Below, in pieces: positions 36,924 through 52,300 of a DNA stretch of 64,000 nt. The notes under the pieces were generated by a model, which saw only the letters and a list, made by a program, of their open reading frames with translations, was not told the DNA's origin and made no database searches. The translations under genes and the position numbers were made by a program. The DNA lies in assembly GCA_008360975.2 (NCBI GenBank), contig CM039195.1, positions 14,995,010 through 15,059,009 of the forward strand. Direction: 5' to 3'. This stretch comes from Lichenostomus cassidix (lineage: Eukaryota; Chordata; Aves; Passeriformes; Meliphagidae). Numbering within the stretch: position 1 is the first letter of the stretch; every line of letters begins with the position of its first letter.

Positions 36924-37380
36924 GGGAGAGCCGGGATGTGCCGACAGGGGGAGCTGCAGACATACCATGGCGGGGGCAGCCTGGGGGAGCCCCTGCAGCA
37001 GTGCCTTTATCTCGAGGTTACCTCCGTCATGTAGTTCCCCCCCAACACCATGCTGAGCCCCAGACCAGCTCCCACTTCCCCTGTAATTTATCTGCCCCAT
37101 GTTCCCCTCACCGTGTGACCCCCCCAGCCTGTCTAGCAGCAATAGAGAACTGGGTTGGGTTATGGGGGGGGGGTGGGGGTGTGGGATATCTGCCAGGACC
37201 ACTCCACATATAAAATCTTCCCACCTCACCAAAGCTTCTGGGCCCAGTGTAGCCTCCCCTGGTGCTGGACCTGACCCCTTCACTGGTGCTGGAGGTGGAA
37301 CTGGGGACAGCCCCTCCCCCCAAAATGTTTGTGCTGAAAACATCAGGGAGCTGCTGGCTGTGGGGGGCAAAGCCACAGAG
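36924..37380. other. Convergent 3' ends of WFIKKN1 and METTL26
   Basis: 457 bp between the WFIKKN1 stop and the METTL26 poly(A) signal. No AATAAA or ATTAAA for WFIKKN1 is visible on the + strand; AATAGA near 37141 is a weak possibility. A G10 run and neighbouring G-runs at 37152-37185 could form a G-quadruplex. Confidence 0.6.
37152..37185 (+). other. G-run cluster, potential G-quadruplex
   Basis: GGG, GGG, a G10 run (37164-37173), GGGGG and GGG fall within about 34 bp on the + strand. Confidence 0.55.
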
Positions 37381-37386
37381 TTTATT
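37381..37386 (-). terminator. METTL26: Poly(A) signal AATAAA of METTL26
   Basis: TTTATT on the + strand is AATAAA on the METTL26 strand, 395 bp after its stop codon. Confidence 0.7.
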
Positions 37387-37781
37387 GGGGGGGGCAGCAG
37401 CACAATTCTGGGGAAGGGGGACAGGCCCCCTGCCATTGGTACAGCATCCTCTGAGGAAATGGAGCAAGGAGTCTCCCCCATGCCCAGGGGTGCTGTGTCC
37501 CCTCCCCCACACCTGTGTGTCCCCCTCCCCCATGTCTGTGCCCCTCGTGGCAGCTGTGGTGACTCCTGTGGTCCAGGCTGGGGCACCCCACTGCAAAGGG
37601 AGCCCCAAAGGCACCGGGGGAGATGGATCCCCCCAGCCAAGTCAGCTGGGGTGAGTGGGGCACTGTCCCACCACTGCTGTCCCCAGCCGCATTGCAGCCA
37701 TGGTGGTACAGTGACACCCCTTGAGGAGGCATCAATGGGGACAGTGGTGCCAGGAGGTGCCAGAGGTGCTGTCAGGGAAGG

Positions 37782-42446
<4,665 letters not shown>

Positions 42447-42498
42447 ATGTACACGCTGACGCGCGGCCCCAGCAAGCTCGCCACGCAGCGCCGCACAG
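42447..42498 (+). CDS. MCRIP2: MCRIP2 exon 1
   Basis: 52 nt from ATG, encoding MYTLTRGPSKLATQRRT plus one base, followed by GTACGG. Confidence 0.92.
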
Positions 42499-45400
42499 GT
42501 ACGGGGGGCGCGGGGGCCGAGGGGGCGCGGGGGCTCCGTCCCGCCCCGAGCTGCCCCCCTGACGCCCCGCACCTCCCGCAGGTCCCACGCAGCAGGCGGT
42601 GGAGAGCAGCAAACTGGGCGAGCTGCGGGGGCGGCCGCAGCCCGGCCCGTGGCCCCTCGCCAGGTGAGCCCCGCGCGCCGCCGTGACCTTGGGAAGGGGA
42701 CCGGCACCGGGGCGGCCGGGCCGTGACCTTGGGAAGGGGAGCGGGACGGCCGGGCCGCCCGACGGGCCGCGAGAGAGGGGCCCGGGGTCTCCGCTCGGTG
42801 CCGCTCGCCCCGGGGGTCCCAGCCGTACCGGTGCCCGCACGCGTCCCGCGGAGCGCTGTACGCGCGTGGCGTGGGCCGCCCCGCGCCGGGGACACGCCGG
42901 ACTCGCCGCCCCTCCTCTTTCCCACGGGCTGGCCCAAAAATCGCTGGGAGCGGGATCGGCGGGGTCACGCCAAGGAGGCGGCGCGGGGGGGTCCCGGTGC
43001 GGGGCACGGCCGGGGCCGGACTTGTCCAAACCCCCCCGCGCCGGCCCCGCGGACGGCCCCGATTGCACAAACCGGCGGCGGGGCCAGCCGTGTGACCGCC
43101 CGCCTTGGCCGCGCCGCGCACCCACGGGGGCCGCGGAGCCCACGCGGAACTGGCGATTCTCTCTGCCCCTAAAGCCGGGGGGCACTTTTTGGGTGAATTC
43201 CAGCGTCCAGTAGCGATACCTGGAGCTGCTGGGTAGGTGCTGAGGGCGATTCCTGTGGCTGGGGGATGATGACGGGACCCCTATGGAGAGCCTTTCCGGA
43301 CCGGAGGGCTGGGTCAAAGCACACCCAGACAAGGCAGTGGCACCCCGCTAGTTCTGCAAGTCCTCCCCATCTCTAAGCAATGGATAAGAGCCCCCCCCAT
43401 CCAGTTCCCCTCCTTCCCAGTGTAATGCACCAGAGTGGCTGCTGCCATGCTCACCCTTCTCCTGCTTGCCCAGTGCCCTCGGCTGTGGGGGCTTGAGGGT
43501 CACTGAACTCCCCAGCCCCTGCCTGCAGATCTGCAGGAGCTGTCTGCTCCCAGACTCTCCTGCTCTCCAAACCCACTCCCAGGGCCCCTTAGACTTTGTC
43601 CTGTGAGGAACATGGGTGTTGCAGACATGTCCTGTCCTAGAGCTGGGCAGAAAAGTCAAAATGCTGGAGTTTTGCGTTGGCATGCCCCCATGGGTCATCC
43701 CGTTTTTCATTCAGCTCTGTCTGGTGGTGTTGTGTCCAGGCAGGGGCTGGTTGAAGTGCCCCTCACCAGAGGGAATCCCGGCTCTGAGGAAGCCTGACCT
43801 GCTCCCACTTGGCAGAGGGTTACATCCCAGTCCTGGGACACCTGAGGGACATGCTGGGGCCAGAGCTGTTCCAGTGGACCTGGGTGCTTGGTCTGCAGAG
43901 GATGCCACATCTCCCTATCCAGTACCTAACTGGATTTCACTTCAATTTCCTGATAGTCCTGCAATTTTGGTGGCAGATTCTTTAATTTAGGGACTGCACT
44001 TGGTGCTGGGTTGGAGGGTGGGTGGGAGATGGGCAGCTGATGGCTTTTACCCGGGGAGCTCCCTTTGCACCCCTCCTGTGTCAGAATCCCCTACCCCTGG
44101 GTCCCTTTCCATCCCAGCCTGTGACAGCAGCTGTGCCTGAGTGTGCACACCATGGGGCAACCCAGGACACCTGAACAGCCCCAGTTCTTGTTCCCAGCTG
44201 GGGTGGGCAGAGCTGCCTGTGCCCTCACCCCCGCCCTTGCTTCCCTGCTTCCACAGCCCAGCGCAGAAACTCGTCTTCAACAGAGTGAATGGCAAGAGGC
44301 CCCCACTGCTGCTGCAGCAGATCTCAGCTCCTGAGGAATGTTACACCCTGGCCCATGAGGAGAACGTCCGCTTTGTCTATGAAGGTGAGGGCAGAGGGTC
44401 CCTGGGGCAGCATCTGGGGGAACTAGAGCATGTGGAGTCCTCCCCAGTACCTACACCATGCTGGGGACATCCGTGGCAAGGATGAAGTCCCCAACCTGGG
44501 CACCTGCCCTCCTTTGCTCCACGTCCTGCTCCTGTCCCAAAACCACCCCCCACTGGGAACCCCTGTCCCAAACCCACCCAGTGCCTGTTCCCCCTCTCCA
44601 GCCTGGCAGCAGGTAGAGCAGCAGCTGGATGGCAGCCGGAGTGAGGAGAGCACCTGCGGCCCTGTGCAGTACGTGGAGAAAACCCCCAACCCTGGACTCA
44701 AAAGTAAGTGGAAAGTGGTTTTGGCACTTTGGGGTGCATCAGGCTTGTGTGGGCTCAGCCTGCACCTGAGCAGGGCTGTGGTGGACAGAGGAGGAGGATT
44801 CCAGTGCTGCATGTGCCAGAGGGCCTGGCTGGGTCTGTCCTGCTGGTGCTGAGGCTGCTCTGGGGGTGCTGGAGGGAGACAGCTGCCCCCAGGCACTGTG
44901 GTGGGGATGTCCCACTGTGTCCCTTGGAGGATGCCTGGTTGCTGACTCTTGGGATTCAGGCCGTCTCCAGTCACTGAGGAGCTCAGCATCATGCTAGAGA
45001 TAAAGGAGATCCCCCTGGGGACCTGCTTCTCCTGGGGCCAGCAGGACCAAGCAGACATGGGGACACTTGTCTGGTGGCAGCTGGAGTCAGAGCAGTGACA
45101 GCAGCTTGGGGGCTTTGCAGCAGCGAAGAGTTCCCCAAAGAAGAGAATGTCCCTGTAAACCCGGTCTGCCCTTTTGGGACACAGCACAGGGGTGGGGGAA
45201 ACGTGGGGGTGTCATTAGATTGGATATTAGGAAAACATTCTTCCCCCAGAGGGTGATCAGGCACTGAACAGGCTCCCCAGAAAATGGGCACAGCCCGAGG
45301 CTGCCAGAGCTCCAGGAGTGTTTGGACAATGCTCTCAGCGATGCGCAGGGTGGGATTGTTGGGGGTGTCTGTGCAGGGCCAGGAGTTGGACTAGGTGAGC

Positions 45401-45587
45401 CTTGTGGGTCCCTCCAGCTCAGGATATTCTGTGATTCCGTAGTTATTTTTTCTGGTGGTTCAGTGGGGGAGCACCCAGAGTTCTGCTCCTTCTCCAGCTG
45501 CTCCCCTCTCTTTCAGACTTTGTTCCCATTGACCTGGAGGAGTGGTGGGCACAGCAATTTCTGGCCAAAATCGAGAACTGCTCATAA
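42447..45587 (+). CDS. MCRIP2: MCRIP2 (FAM195A), MAPK-regulated CtBP-interacting family protein
   Basis: Five coding exons: 42447-42498, 42582-42663, 44257-44384, 44602-44703 and 45517-45587. They give 435 nt and 144 residues (human about 160). All introns are GT-AG and all junction phases agree. Conserved blocks are the N-terminal MYTLTRGPSKL, KLVFNRVNGKR (about 49-59), TLAHEENVRFVYEAWQQV (about 75-92), GPVQYVEKTPNP (about 107-118) and the C-terminal FVPIDLEEWWAQQFLAKI. The family consists of small, mostly disordered proteins of nucleus and stress granules that bind DDX6. The related MCRIP1 links ERK signalling to CtBP, so the exact role here is family-level inference. The Pro-rich central linker is shorter than in human. 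Confidence 0.94.
42582..42663 (+). CDS. MCRIP2: MCRIP2 exon 2
   Basis: 82 nt between CCGCAG and GTGAGC encoding PTQQAVESSKLGELRG and a Pro-rich end. The upstream intron is only 83 bp. Confidence 0.9.
42664..44256 (+). other. MCRIP2: MCRIP2 intron 2
   Basis: 1.6 kb with GTGAGC donor and CCACAG acceptor. The 5' part is CpG-rich and the 3' part ordinary. No further exon seen. Confidence 0.9.
44257..44384 (+). CDS. MCRIP2: MCRIP2 exon 3
   Basis: 128 nt between CCACAG and GTGAGG encoding PAQKLVFNRVNGKR through HEENVRFVYE. Confidence 0.94.
44602..44703 (+). CDS. MCRIP2: MCRIP2 exon 4
   Basis: 102 nt between CTCCAG and GTAAGT encoding WQQVEQQLDG through YVEKTPNPGLK. Confidence 0.94.
44704..45516 (+). 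other. MCRIP2: MCRIP2 intron 4
   Basis: 813 bp with GTAAGT donor and TTTCAG acceptor. It carries a sense CR1 3' fragment at 45200-45437. Confidence 0.9.
45200..45437 (+). mobile_element. CR1 LINE 3'-end fragment, sense
   Basis: 'tagattggatattaggaaaacattcttcccccagagggtgatcaggcactgaac', then 'gggccaggagttggactaggtgagccttgtgggtccctccagctcaggatattctgtgattcc'. Same subfamily as the antisense copies at 55583 and 56794. Confidence 0.87.
45517..45587 (+). CDS. MCRIP2: MCRIP2 exon 5 (terminal)
   Basis: 71 nt after TTTCAG encoding FVPIDLEEWWAQQFLAKIEN and CS, then TAA at 45585. Confidence 0.95.
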
Positions 45588-45949
45588 AAGGGAAGAAAAG
45601 GTTGCGTTTGGTTTCTTCTCAAGAGAAACGAAGCTGCGAGCACCTGGTCACAACCCAGAATCGGTGGCATTTTTGAACCACGTTTTTAAAAGATGCCCAG
45701 AGCAGAGTGACCCAGCCCAGCAGGACCGGACCACAGCCATGCCCGGCCGCGCGCCCTCCCTGTGCCCGGCAGAGGAGCAGTGTGTGGCCCCAGCCAGGAT
45801 TCCTTAAGTGCCAGTTCTCGGACTGCTGCAGCTCCTGCAGCCTCCCGCTCCCAGGGACACTGCGGTGCCACACTGGGGATGAGGGAGCGGCTCCCCGCTT
45901 GCAGCCGTAGCCACGGGGACAGTGGGGTGCTGTAGCAGGACCGCCAGAC

Positions 45950-45955
45950 AATAAA
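45950..45955 (+). terminator. MCRIP2: Poly(A) signal AATAAA of MCRIP2
   Basis: AATAAA 363 bp after the stop codon, giving a compact 3' UTR. Confidence 0.8.
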
Positions 45956-46617
45956 GCGCTGAAACTGCCCGTGGAGACGCGCGTGTGGTATGGGAGAGTG
46001 GGAAGCAGGGGGAGGCAGCATCATGCCCTGGAGAGGGAATGCTCCCAGCTGACTCGTGGCTCTGTAGGTACCTGGCTGCTGTGGATTCCAGGGGCTTGGA
46101 GTTCCTCTTCCTTGGAGCTGTATCCTTGCCCCAGTGCTGTCTCATGTCCTGGGGCTCAGCCAGGAGCTGGTGCTGCCTTAGGTGACGTTTGGGAGTGATA
46201 TGGGTCTCTGCAGGGGGGGCTGAGCCCCTTGGGTGTGGTTCAGAGCTGGGCTGCAGGGTGTAGGGCGGCAAAGCTGCAGGAAGTGGGGGTACCTGGGCCA
46301 GCCCCCCACTGCCATGGAGGCCAAAACATCTTTTGAGTGCCAGGCTCAAGGTCCCCTCCTCACCTGTGGTTGGCTGGGGGAGCTAAGAGCAGAGTGTTCT
46401 GGCTGCTTGGGGGACAAAGGGCGGGGACCCCAGCTTCTGCTTCCACAAAAAGACTCCTCATCTGCTGGGCTTTTCCAAGCTGGACTGAGCCCTTTCAATT
46501 CTGGTTTTGTAGGACACCCCTCTACCTCCATGTCCTTTTCCCCAACACAGAGAGCAGGAGGCCTGAGCAGAATCTGATTCCAAAGGAGGCCAGGAAACAC
46601 CCACTGGAAAAAAAATC

Positions 46618-46623
46618 TTTATT
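46618..46623 (-). terminator. AATAAA on the - strand
   Basis: TTTATT on +, preceded on + by an A9 run, so T-rich sequence follows on the - strand. It could end a long ABCA3 3' UTR or the small ORF just upstream. Confidence 0.4.
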
Positions 46624-46627
46624 ATTC

Positions 46628-46822
46628 CTATGATGGGAATAACAACCACAGTGCAGCCTGTGGGGTGTAGCAGCTGCCCAGGAGCCGTGTTGCTTCTCCC
46701 ACCTGGAAGGCCAGAGAGTGCCAGCAGCAGCACATGCCCACGGAGCACTCCTGGTCTTGCTCCCTGCCCCAGGCTGGCATGCCTGGCACTGTGGCTGTGA
46801 CTGAAATCAGGAGCAGCACCAT
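46628..46822 (-). CDS. Candidate 64-residue secreted Cys-rich ORF, unidentified
   Basis: Unrecognised. It starts MVLLLISVTATVPGMPAWG, a plausible signal peptide, then REQDQECSVGMCCCW with Cys at 26, 31, 32, 33 and 51. The stop is four bases upstream of an AATAAA (46623-46618). A TTTCAG inside the ORF could instead be a splice acceptor. The C..CC spacing loosely recalls colipase/prokineticin-type cysteine patterns, but that is not enough to assign a family. Confidence 0.2.
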   Translation of the reverse strand: MVLLLISVTATVPGMPAWGREQDQECSVGMCCCWHSLAFQVGEATRLLGSCYTPQAALWLLFPS

Positions 46823-47463
46823 GCACAGCCTGCCGTGCCTGCCTTGCTGACAGGCAGGGTGTAACAGCCTCATGGGACAGGGAAATGCTGCTTCCATAGC
46901 ACTTCCTTCATTTAGACCACGCTGGCCCCAGAGTGATGAGGGGCTGGGGCCAGGGGATGTCATCCTTGCCAGGGACTCCTCTCGCTCCAGCTCTGCCATG
47001 CCTCATGGGCACAGTGGGGGTTCCACTGCCTCAGTGTCCCCATGCCAGCACCGAGCCTTGCAGGAGGATACCAGTACCCCAAAAGGACAGGGACTGTTGC
47101 TGCTGTGCTCGGGGCACTGCCAGCCTGTGGCAATTTTGCATCTCACCCCCTGAAACCACATTCCCACTGTGCCCCACTCCAGGCAACGCAGGGGAGGCTC
47201 TATTACATCCTGCTCTACTTCTCTTTCCAGAACAGTTACTGGGAGTTTGAGCACTTCAGGCACCCTCCCAGCAAAAAGCATCCCCCCTTTTTCTTCCCTC
47301 CCTGGGAAAGTCACTGGTGCTGGGATTCCCCCCTGCATGGTGTCCTGGCAGTGGCTAGCTCTGGTGCCCACCAGGATGCTCCCAGGGAGCAATCCCTCCC
47401 TGCCAGCAGCTCCAAAGGGCTCCAAGATGTCCAGGGTTGCCATTCACCTGCTGGCTGCTGACT

Positions 47464-47469
47464 AATAAA
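47464..47469 (+). terminator. AATAAA on the + strand without an assigned gene
   Basis: AATAAA follows the stop of an open + frame (ending 47461, with residues NSYWEFEHFRHPPSKKH) by two bases. An acceptor-like CTTTCCAG precedes that segment at about 47230. No gene recognised. Confidence 0.3.
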
Positions 47470-49172
47470 AACACACATCTTTAAGATCCGGGAAAATTCT
47501 TAGTAACATGATGCACCATCGTTCTGAACAACAACATTAGGCAAAGGGAAGAAATGGAACAGGAAAGAATGAGTCAGTCACGAGGAAAAAAATGAAAACC
47601 CAACCCAAAAATATAACCCAACCCCTGACAATGCAATCACTGGGAGGGAATCAGCCCCCCTCACCATACATATTAATTAGTTATGTGCAATTGTGTGTAG
47701 TACTATAGTGCAAATAGCTCTGCATTGATCGTGGGGCAGCACCCGAGGGGCTGCCCCAGGTGACACAGGGACTAGTTAAGGACAGACAAGAATCAACACA
47801 GACTTCCAACAAACAAACAAAAAAACCCCAAAAAACCAAAAAAACCAAAAAAAAAACCCCAACCCAGTCACTGGGAAACTCCAAAAAGAAGCTGCCACCT
47901 CCAACTGAGCTCAGGCAGGGCTCGGCAGTGCTGGTGCCCAGCAGCATCCCGGAGCCAGGCACGGGCACGACAGGGCCTTCGCTCCTTGCCTGCTGCTGGA
48001 GCAGCCCGGGGAGGGATGGAGGGGATAGGGATGAGGAGGGGGATGCAGGACAGCTGTGGTCTGGTTGGAGCTGTGTGGGGTGTAAGGGGTGAGCTCAGCA
48101 GGACATGGACACAGCGAGGGCACCGCTGGCTCCAAACTGGTCCAGTGGCTGCACAGCAGAGTGTGGGGCAGTGCTGCTGGCAGAACCTCTGCATAGGCAC
48201 AACACAGGCCAGCAGCATCCCTGGGCACCCGGTGACACTTCACACCCATCCCACTGAGCACAGCCAAGACCATGCTGGGGAGTGCAGCACCTCTCATTCA
48301 CCCCAGCAGCATCCCCACAGACCTTGTGGCATCTCTCACCCATCCCAGCAACGTCCCCAGGCACCCCTCACCCATCGTCACCTCCAGCTCTGGTTCCCCA
48401 GCCGTGCCCATCACGTGCTGTTCCCAGGGGCCAAGCTCTGGGCATCGTTCCAGCACCATGCCCTACCTCTCACCCAGTGCCAGCTCCTGGCACCACACAG
48501 CTCCCCATGCATGGCTGGGGCTGCTGCCAACTCCTCGAGCCAGGCTTGGCAAGCAGGCAGGAGGAGACAGAGTTTTCCCAAGCAGTTAAAGGAGACAGAG
48601 CCTCCTCTTTCCCATGCCAGGCAGGGGCTAGAGAGGGGCTGAGCCATCTCCCCCTGGCTGGACACAAAGTGCTTCCATGGGTGATCCCAGCTCATCCTGC
48701 TGACCCCAGGGACGGTTTGGATCCGAGCTCTGTGACAACCTCCTGCTAAACCACAAGCAACCACCAAACAACACATGGACATGCAGGTGAGACCATGACG
48801 CAGCGTCCTGCTGGGTGTGAGCGAGGGGTAGGGAAGAGGGGAGCAGGGGAGGATCCCACTCCTCCTCTGCCAGCCCAGATCCAACACCCTCACCACCCAT
48901 CCAGGCTTGTCCCGGCTTTTTGGGCAGATTTTTTTTGCTGTATGGACGGATGAAGGCTGGAGAGTGGCAGTGTCACATGCGCACACCCACACACACCCAC
49001 GCACACCCAGAGCCTGTGACAGCAGCAGGAGTGTTGCCATCCTCTCACCCCTCCCCAGTGGAAAGTTTTACATTTATACAGTATTTAAGACACGCCAATA
49101 TATAAATTACTGTCTCTATATATACTATGTATAGGCTGAGGGCCAGTCCGTGACGAAGGGCACCGCAGGGGC

Positions 49173-49304
49173 TCATTTCCCTCTGTCCTCTGTGTAGTGC
49201 TGGAAGCGAGTGAAGCTCATGAAGACCTGCTCCAGGGAGATCTGGCTCACCGAGTAGTCTTCCAAGCGATACTTCTCTTTGGCTTTCTCCAGGGCCCCAA
49301 AGAC
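49173..49304 (-). CDS. ABCA3: ABCA3 terminal coding exon
   Basis: 43 codons and [23 protein letters not shown] and [11 protein letters not shown], ending in a lineage-specific tail HYTEDRGK. Acceptor CTGCAG. Confidence 0.95.
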   Translation of the reverse strand, partial: VFGALEKAKEKYRLEDYSVSQISLEQVFMSFTRFQHYTEDRGK

Positions 49305-52300
49305 CTGCAGGGGAGAGCAGGGACATGAGGGCAGTGTGACTTGGTGAGGGGGAACCCCAAGGATGCCAGGAGGAAGCCCAGGCTGTGACAGGGAACCCCA
49401 GGTTGTGACAGGGAATGCCAAACTGTAATAGGGAACCCCCAGGCTGTGACAGGGAAAGCAGAGAAAGCTTCTTTCTCCAGGAGGCCCAGGAAAATGACAA
49501 CTTCCCTGGCAGGAGACTAAAGGGAAGTCAGGAGTATCTGACACCATTTTAAAATATATGCTGTATATATAATTGTTTTACATATTTATATGTGATAAAT
49601 GCATATATATATATGTGTGTGTGTGTGACGATCCACACACATATCTGGACTTGAAACCCTGCTCAAGGTTTTTGCTTACACATTGTATATATAAAATAGT
49701 TATACAATATAGAAAAAACTACATATGATACTATATACCCTATGCATAACTATCTGTATATAGCATGCAGATAATTTTTATATTTAGCTACATATAATAT
49801 ATAAAACTATATTTATAAACTCACTCTCTCTAGTTTTATATAATCCTATGTATAATCCTACATATAGATTTTATATAATCTGTATACTATGTACTCTCTC
49901 TATACAGTGTATATATATGATATACTTTATATAAGGAATATATATGACATACTTTATATAAGGAGTATATAGTCCAGAATATATAATCTGTACAGAGTAT
50001 GACCATATATCCTATAGAGCATATAATACAGTGTATATATATACAAGACATATACTATATACAGTGTATTATAAACACTATATACAGTGTATATAAAATA
50101 CAGATATATAAAAACCTATATATACTTAAGACACTGCATATGAAAACTATCTGTACACTATGAATATCTATACAATATGAATATACTATACATGTGTTTA
50201 TATATAGATAGTGTCCATATAGACAGGTAGTATATATAGAAAGATATACTATGTATATATTCTATATGCAACTGTATAGTGGACGAAGAGGGTTACACAC
50301 TGTATCTATACTGCAGGTTTTTATGAGCGTCCCTGGACTGGGACCCTTCAGGATCAGTGGCTGGGTAAAGCCACTGCCCCCAGCCCTGGTGGGACCACAC
50401 AGTGCCCACGTGGCACCTCCTGAAGCCATTGCCAGGGCATGCCTGGAGCTGAGGGGCAGGAGCAGGGAGGTGCCAGTGCAGGGAAGCTGTGCCCGCCTGT
50501 GCCTGGTTCCCATGGGAGAGTGCAGGGTGGGAAGGATGCACTACTGAAACCAAAGCACTGAGAACACGGGAAGGGGCAGGAGGAGGGTTCCCAGCACACT
50601 GTTACCTGTGCCCAGCTGAGGTTCTTGTTGGTCAAGTGGTAATGCACCATGCCTTGGTGCTCATGCTTCAGGACACTGCCTGGGGAATCAAGCAAGGAGA
50701 GGCTCTGGGTTAGGGAATGTGCTGGAATTCACATCCAGCACCCCGCCCCTGCTCCCAGGACAACTGCTCCAGCAGCTCATGGTACCTGGGAAAGTCTTCT
50801 CCACGAATGCCTTGAAGGCCTGCAGCTCTCCCTCCTCCTCACTGCGGGTTTTAGCCAGCAAGGTGTATCCACTGCCAAACTTGCTTTTGAGGTGCTGGGG
50901 GCTGCCCAGGCACTTGAACTGCCCATTCACCATGATGGCCAATCGTGTGCACAGCGCCTCACATTCCTCCATACTGCAGGAAGGAGAGGACTTGTTCAGA
51001 GAATTCCAGGATAGATTGGGTTGGAAGGAACCTTAAAGCTCATCCAGTTCCACACTCTGCCACGGGCAGGGACACCTTCCACTAGAACAGGTTGCTCCAA
51101 GCCCTGTCCAGCATGCCCTTGAACATTTCCAGGGATGGGGCAGCCACAGCTTCTCTGGACATGTAAGCACCAGGACACGAGCAGAAGCTTCTGATGTAGC
51201 TGGTAGCTGAGGTGTATTCCCTCCTGTCTGGACTTTTGGAACAGTGAGATTTGGGTAGCAGTGCATGCCCACCCACCAGGCTGTGAAGGTGTGTCCCATC
51301 CCCTGGATCCCACCACTCTCCCTGATCTCTTATGCCAAGCCCTGCCCAGCCAAGTGTCACCTGTGGGAGGTGAAGATGATGGATTTGCCACACTCCCGTG
51401 TCCGTGTCACTGCGTCCCAGAGCAAACGCCGGGCCACGGGGTCCATGCCAGTGGAGGGCTCATCCAGGAAGATCACAGGGGGGCCACCAATGAGGGCAAT
51501 GCCAGCACTCAGCTTCCGCTTATTCCCACCACTGCGGAGGAATTACAGAATCATTAAGGCTGGAAACAACCTGTAAGATCATCAAGTCCAACCTTCAGTT
51601 GAAAATGGGACACAGGAATGGGGACCAAAAGCAGAGGGAGTGCCACACGAGAGGAGGGGCAGCAGACATGGGGTTTGTCCAGCCTGGTCTCACCTGTAGG
51701 TCCTGATGAGCTTGTCGGCATGCGGCTCCAGGAGCAGCCCGCGCAGCATGTTCTCCACGCAGCTGCCGATGTAGCGCTCGGGGATGCCGCGCAGCCGCGC
51801 GTACATGCTCAGCGTCTCGCGCCCCGTCATGTGCTCCAGCAGGGCATCGAACTGCGGGCAGTACCCGATCCGCTGCTGCACCTTGGGCCGAGATGAACAC
51901 AACACGAATCAGCTCACAGGCAGGTCTCCAAGTTGGAGCTGCCTGGGACCCCGCAGGCTTTGCTGCTCCTCTGAGGTTTGGCTCAGAGCGATGGGGACTG
52001 AGCTGCAGCTCTGAAACCGTGGGTGAAATGAGAGGGAAATGCCCCCTGGAGCAGCTGGCCTGACAGGGATGGACACAGATCTGTCTCTGGACAGCAACTG
52101 GGTGGGCTCACTATGCCTCTGCCAAGCTGGTTCCTCACTGTGAGGGACCATTTTGGGTGGCCCAGGCTCCAGGAGAAGGAAAGCGTTGGAGGGCTGGTAC
52201 CTCCCCCATGTCCTGGTCACCTCCAGGGACAAGAGCATGAAAAAAGGCAGTTCCAGGGAAGGAAGCAATTTGGGCTGTGCTCTCAGGGCATGTTCTCCAT

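Larger units (their letters stand above)
45956..49172. other. Unresolved region between MCRIP2 and ABCA3
   Basis: No recognised gene. It contains AATAAA on the - strand at 46618-46623 and on the + strand at 47464-47469, an A-rich tract at 47809-47862, weak tandem repetition of CAGCA(G/A)C(A/G)TCC...CACCCATC around 48210-48380, and (CACACCCA)n near 48980-49010. Part of it should be the ABCA3 3' UTR, possibly reaching the - strand AATAAA at 46618; a TATAAA variant at 49078-49073 would give a much shorter one. Confidence 0.6.
49305..50605 (-). other. ABCA3: Last ABCA3 intron, dominated by TA-rich repeat
   Basis: 1.3 kb with GTAACA donor and CTGCAG acceptor. The AT-rich block at 49551-50290 fills most of it, and a short repeat of CAGGCTGTGACAGGGAA-like text lies at 49380-49460. 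Confidence 0.9.

Noticed and set aside
35202..37640. 812-codon open frame on the minus strand opposite WFIKKN1 exon 2
   Set aside because: It is the mirror of a GC-rich coding exon: low-complexity Gly/Ala/Val/His text with no domain, no splice logic, and it runs past the WFIKKN1 stop into repeat-like G-runs.
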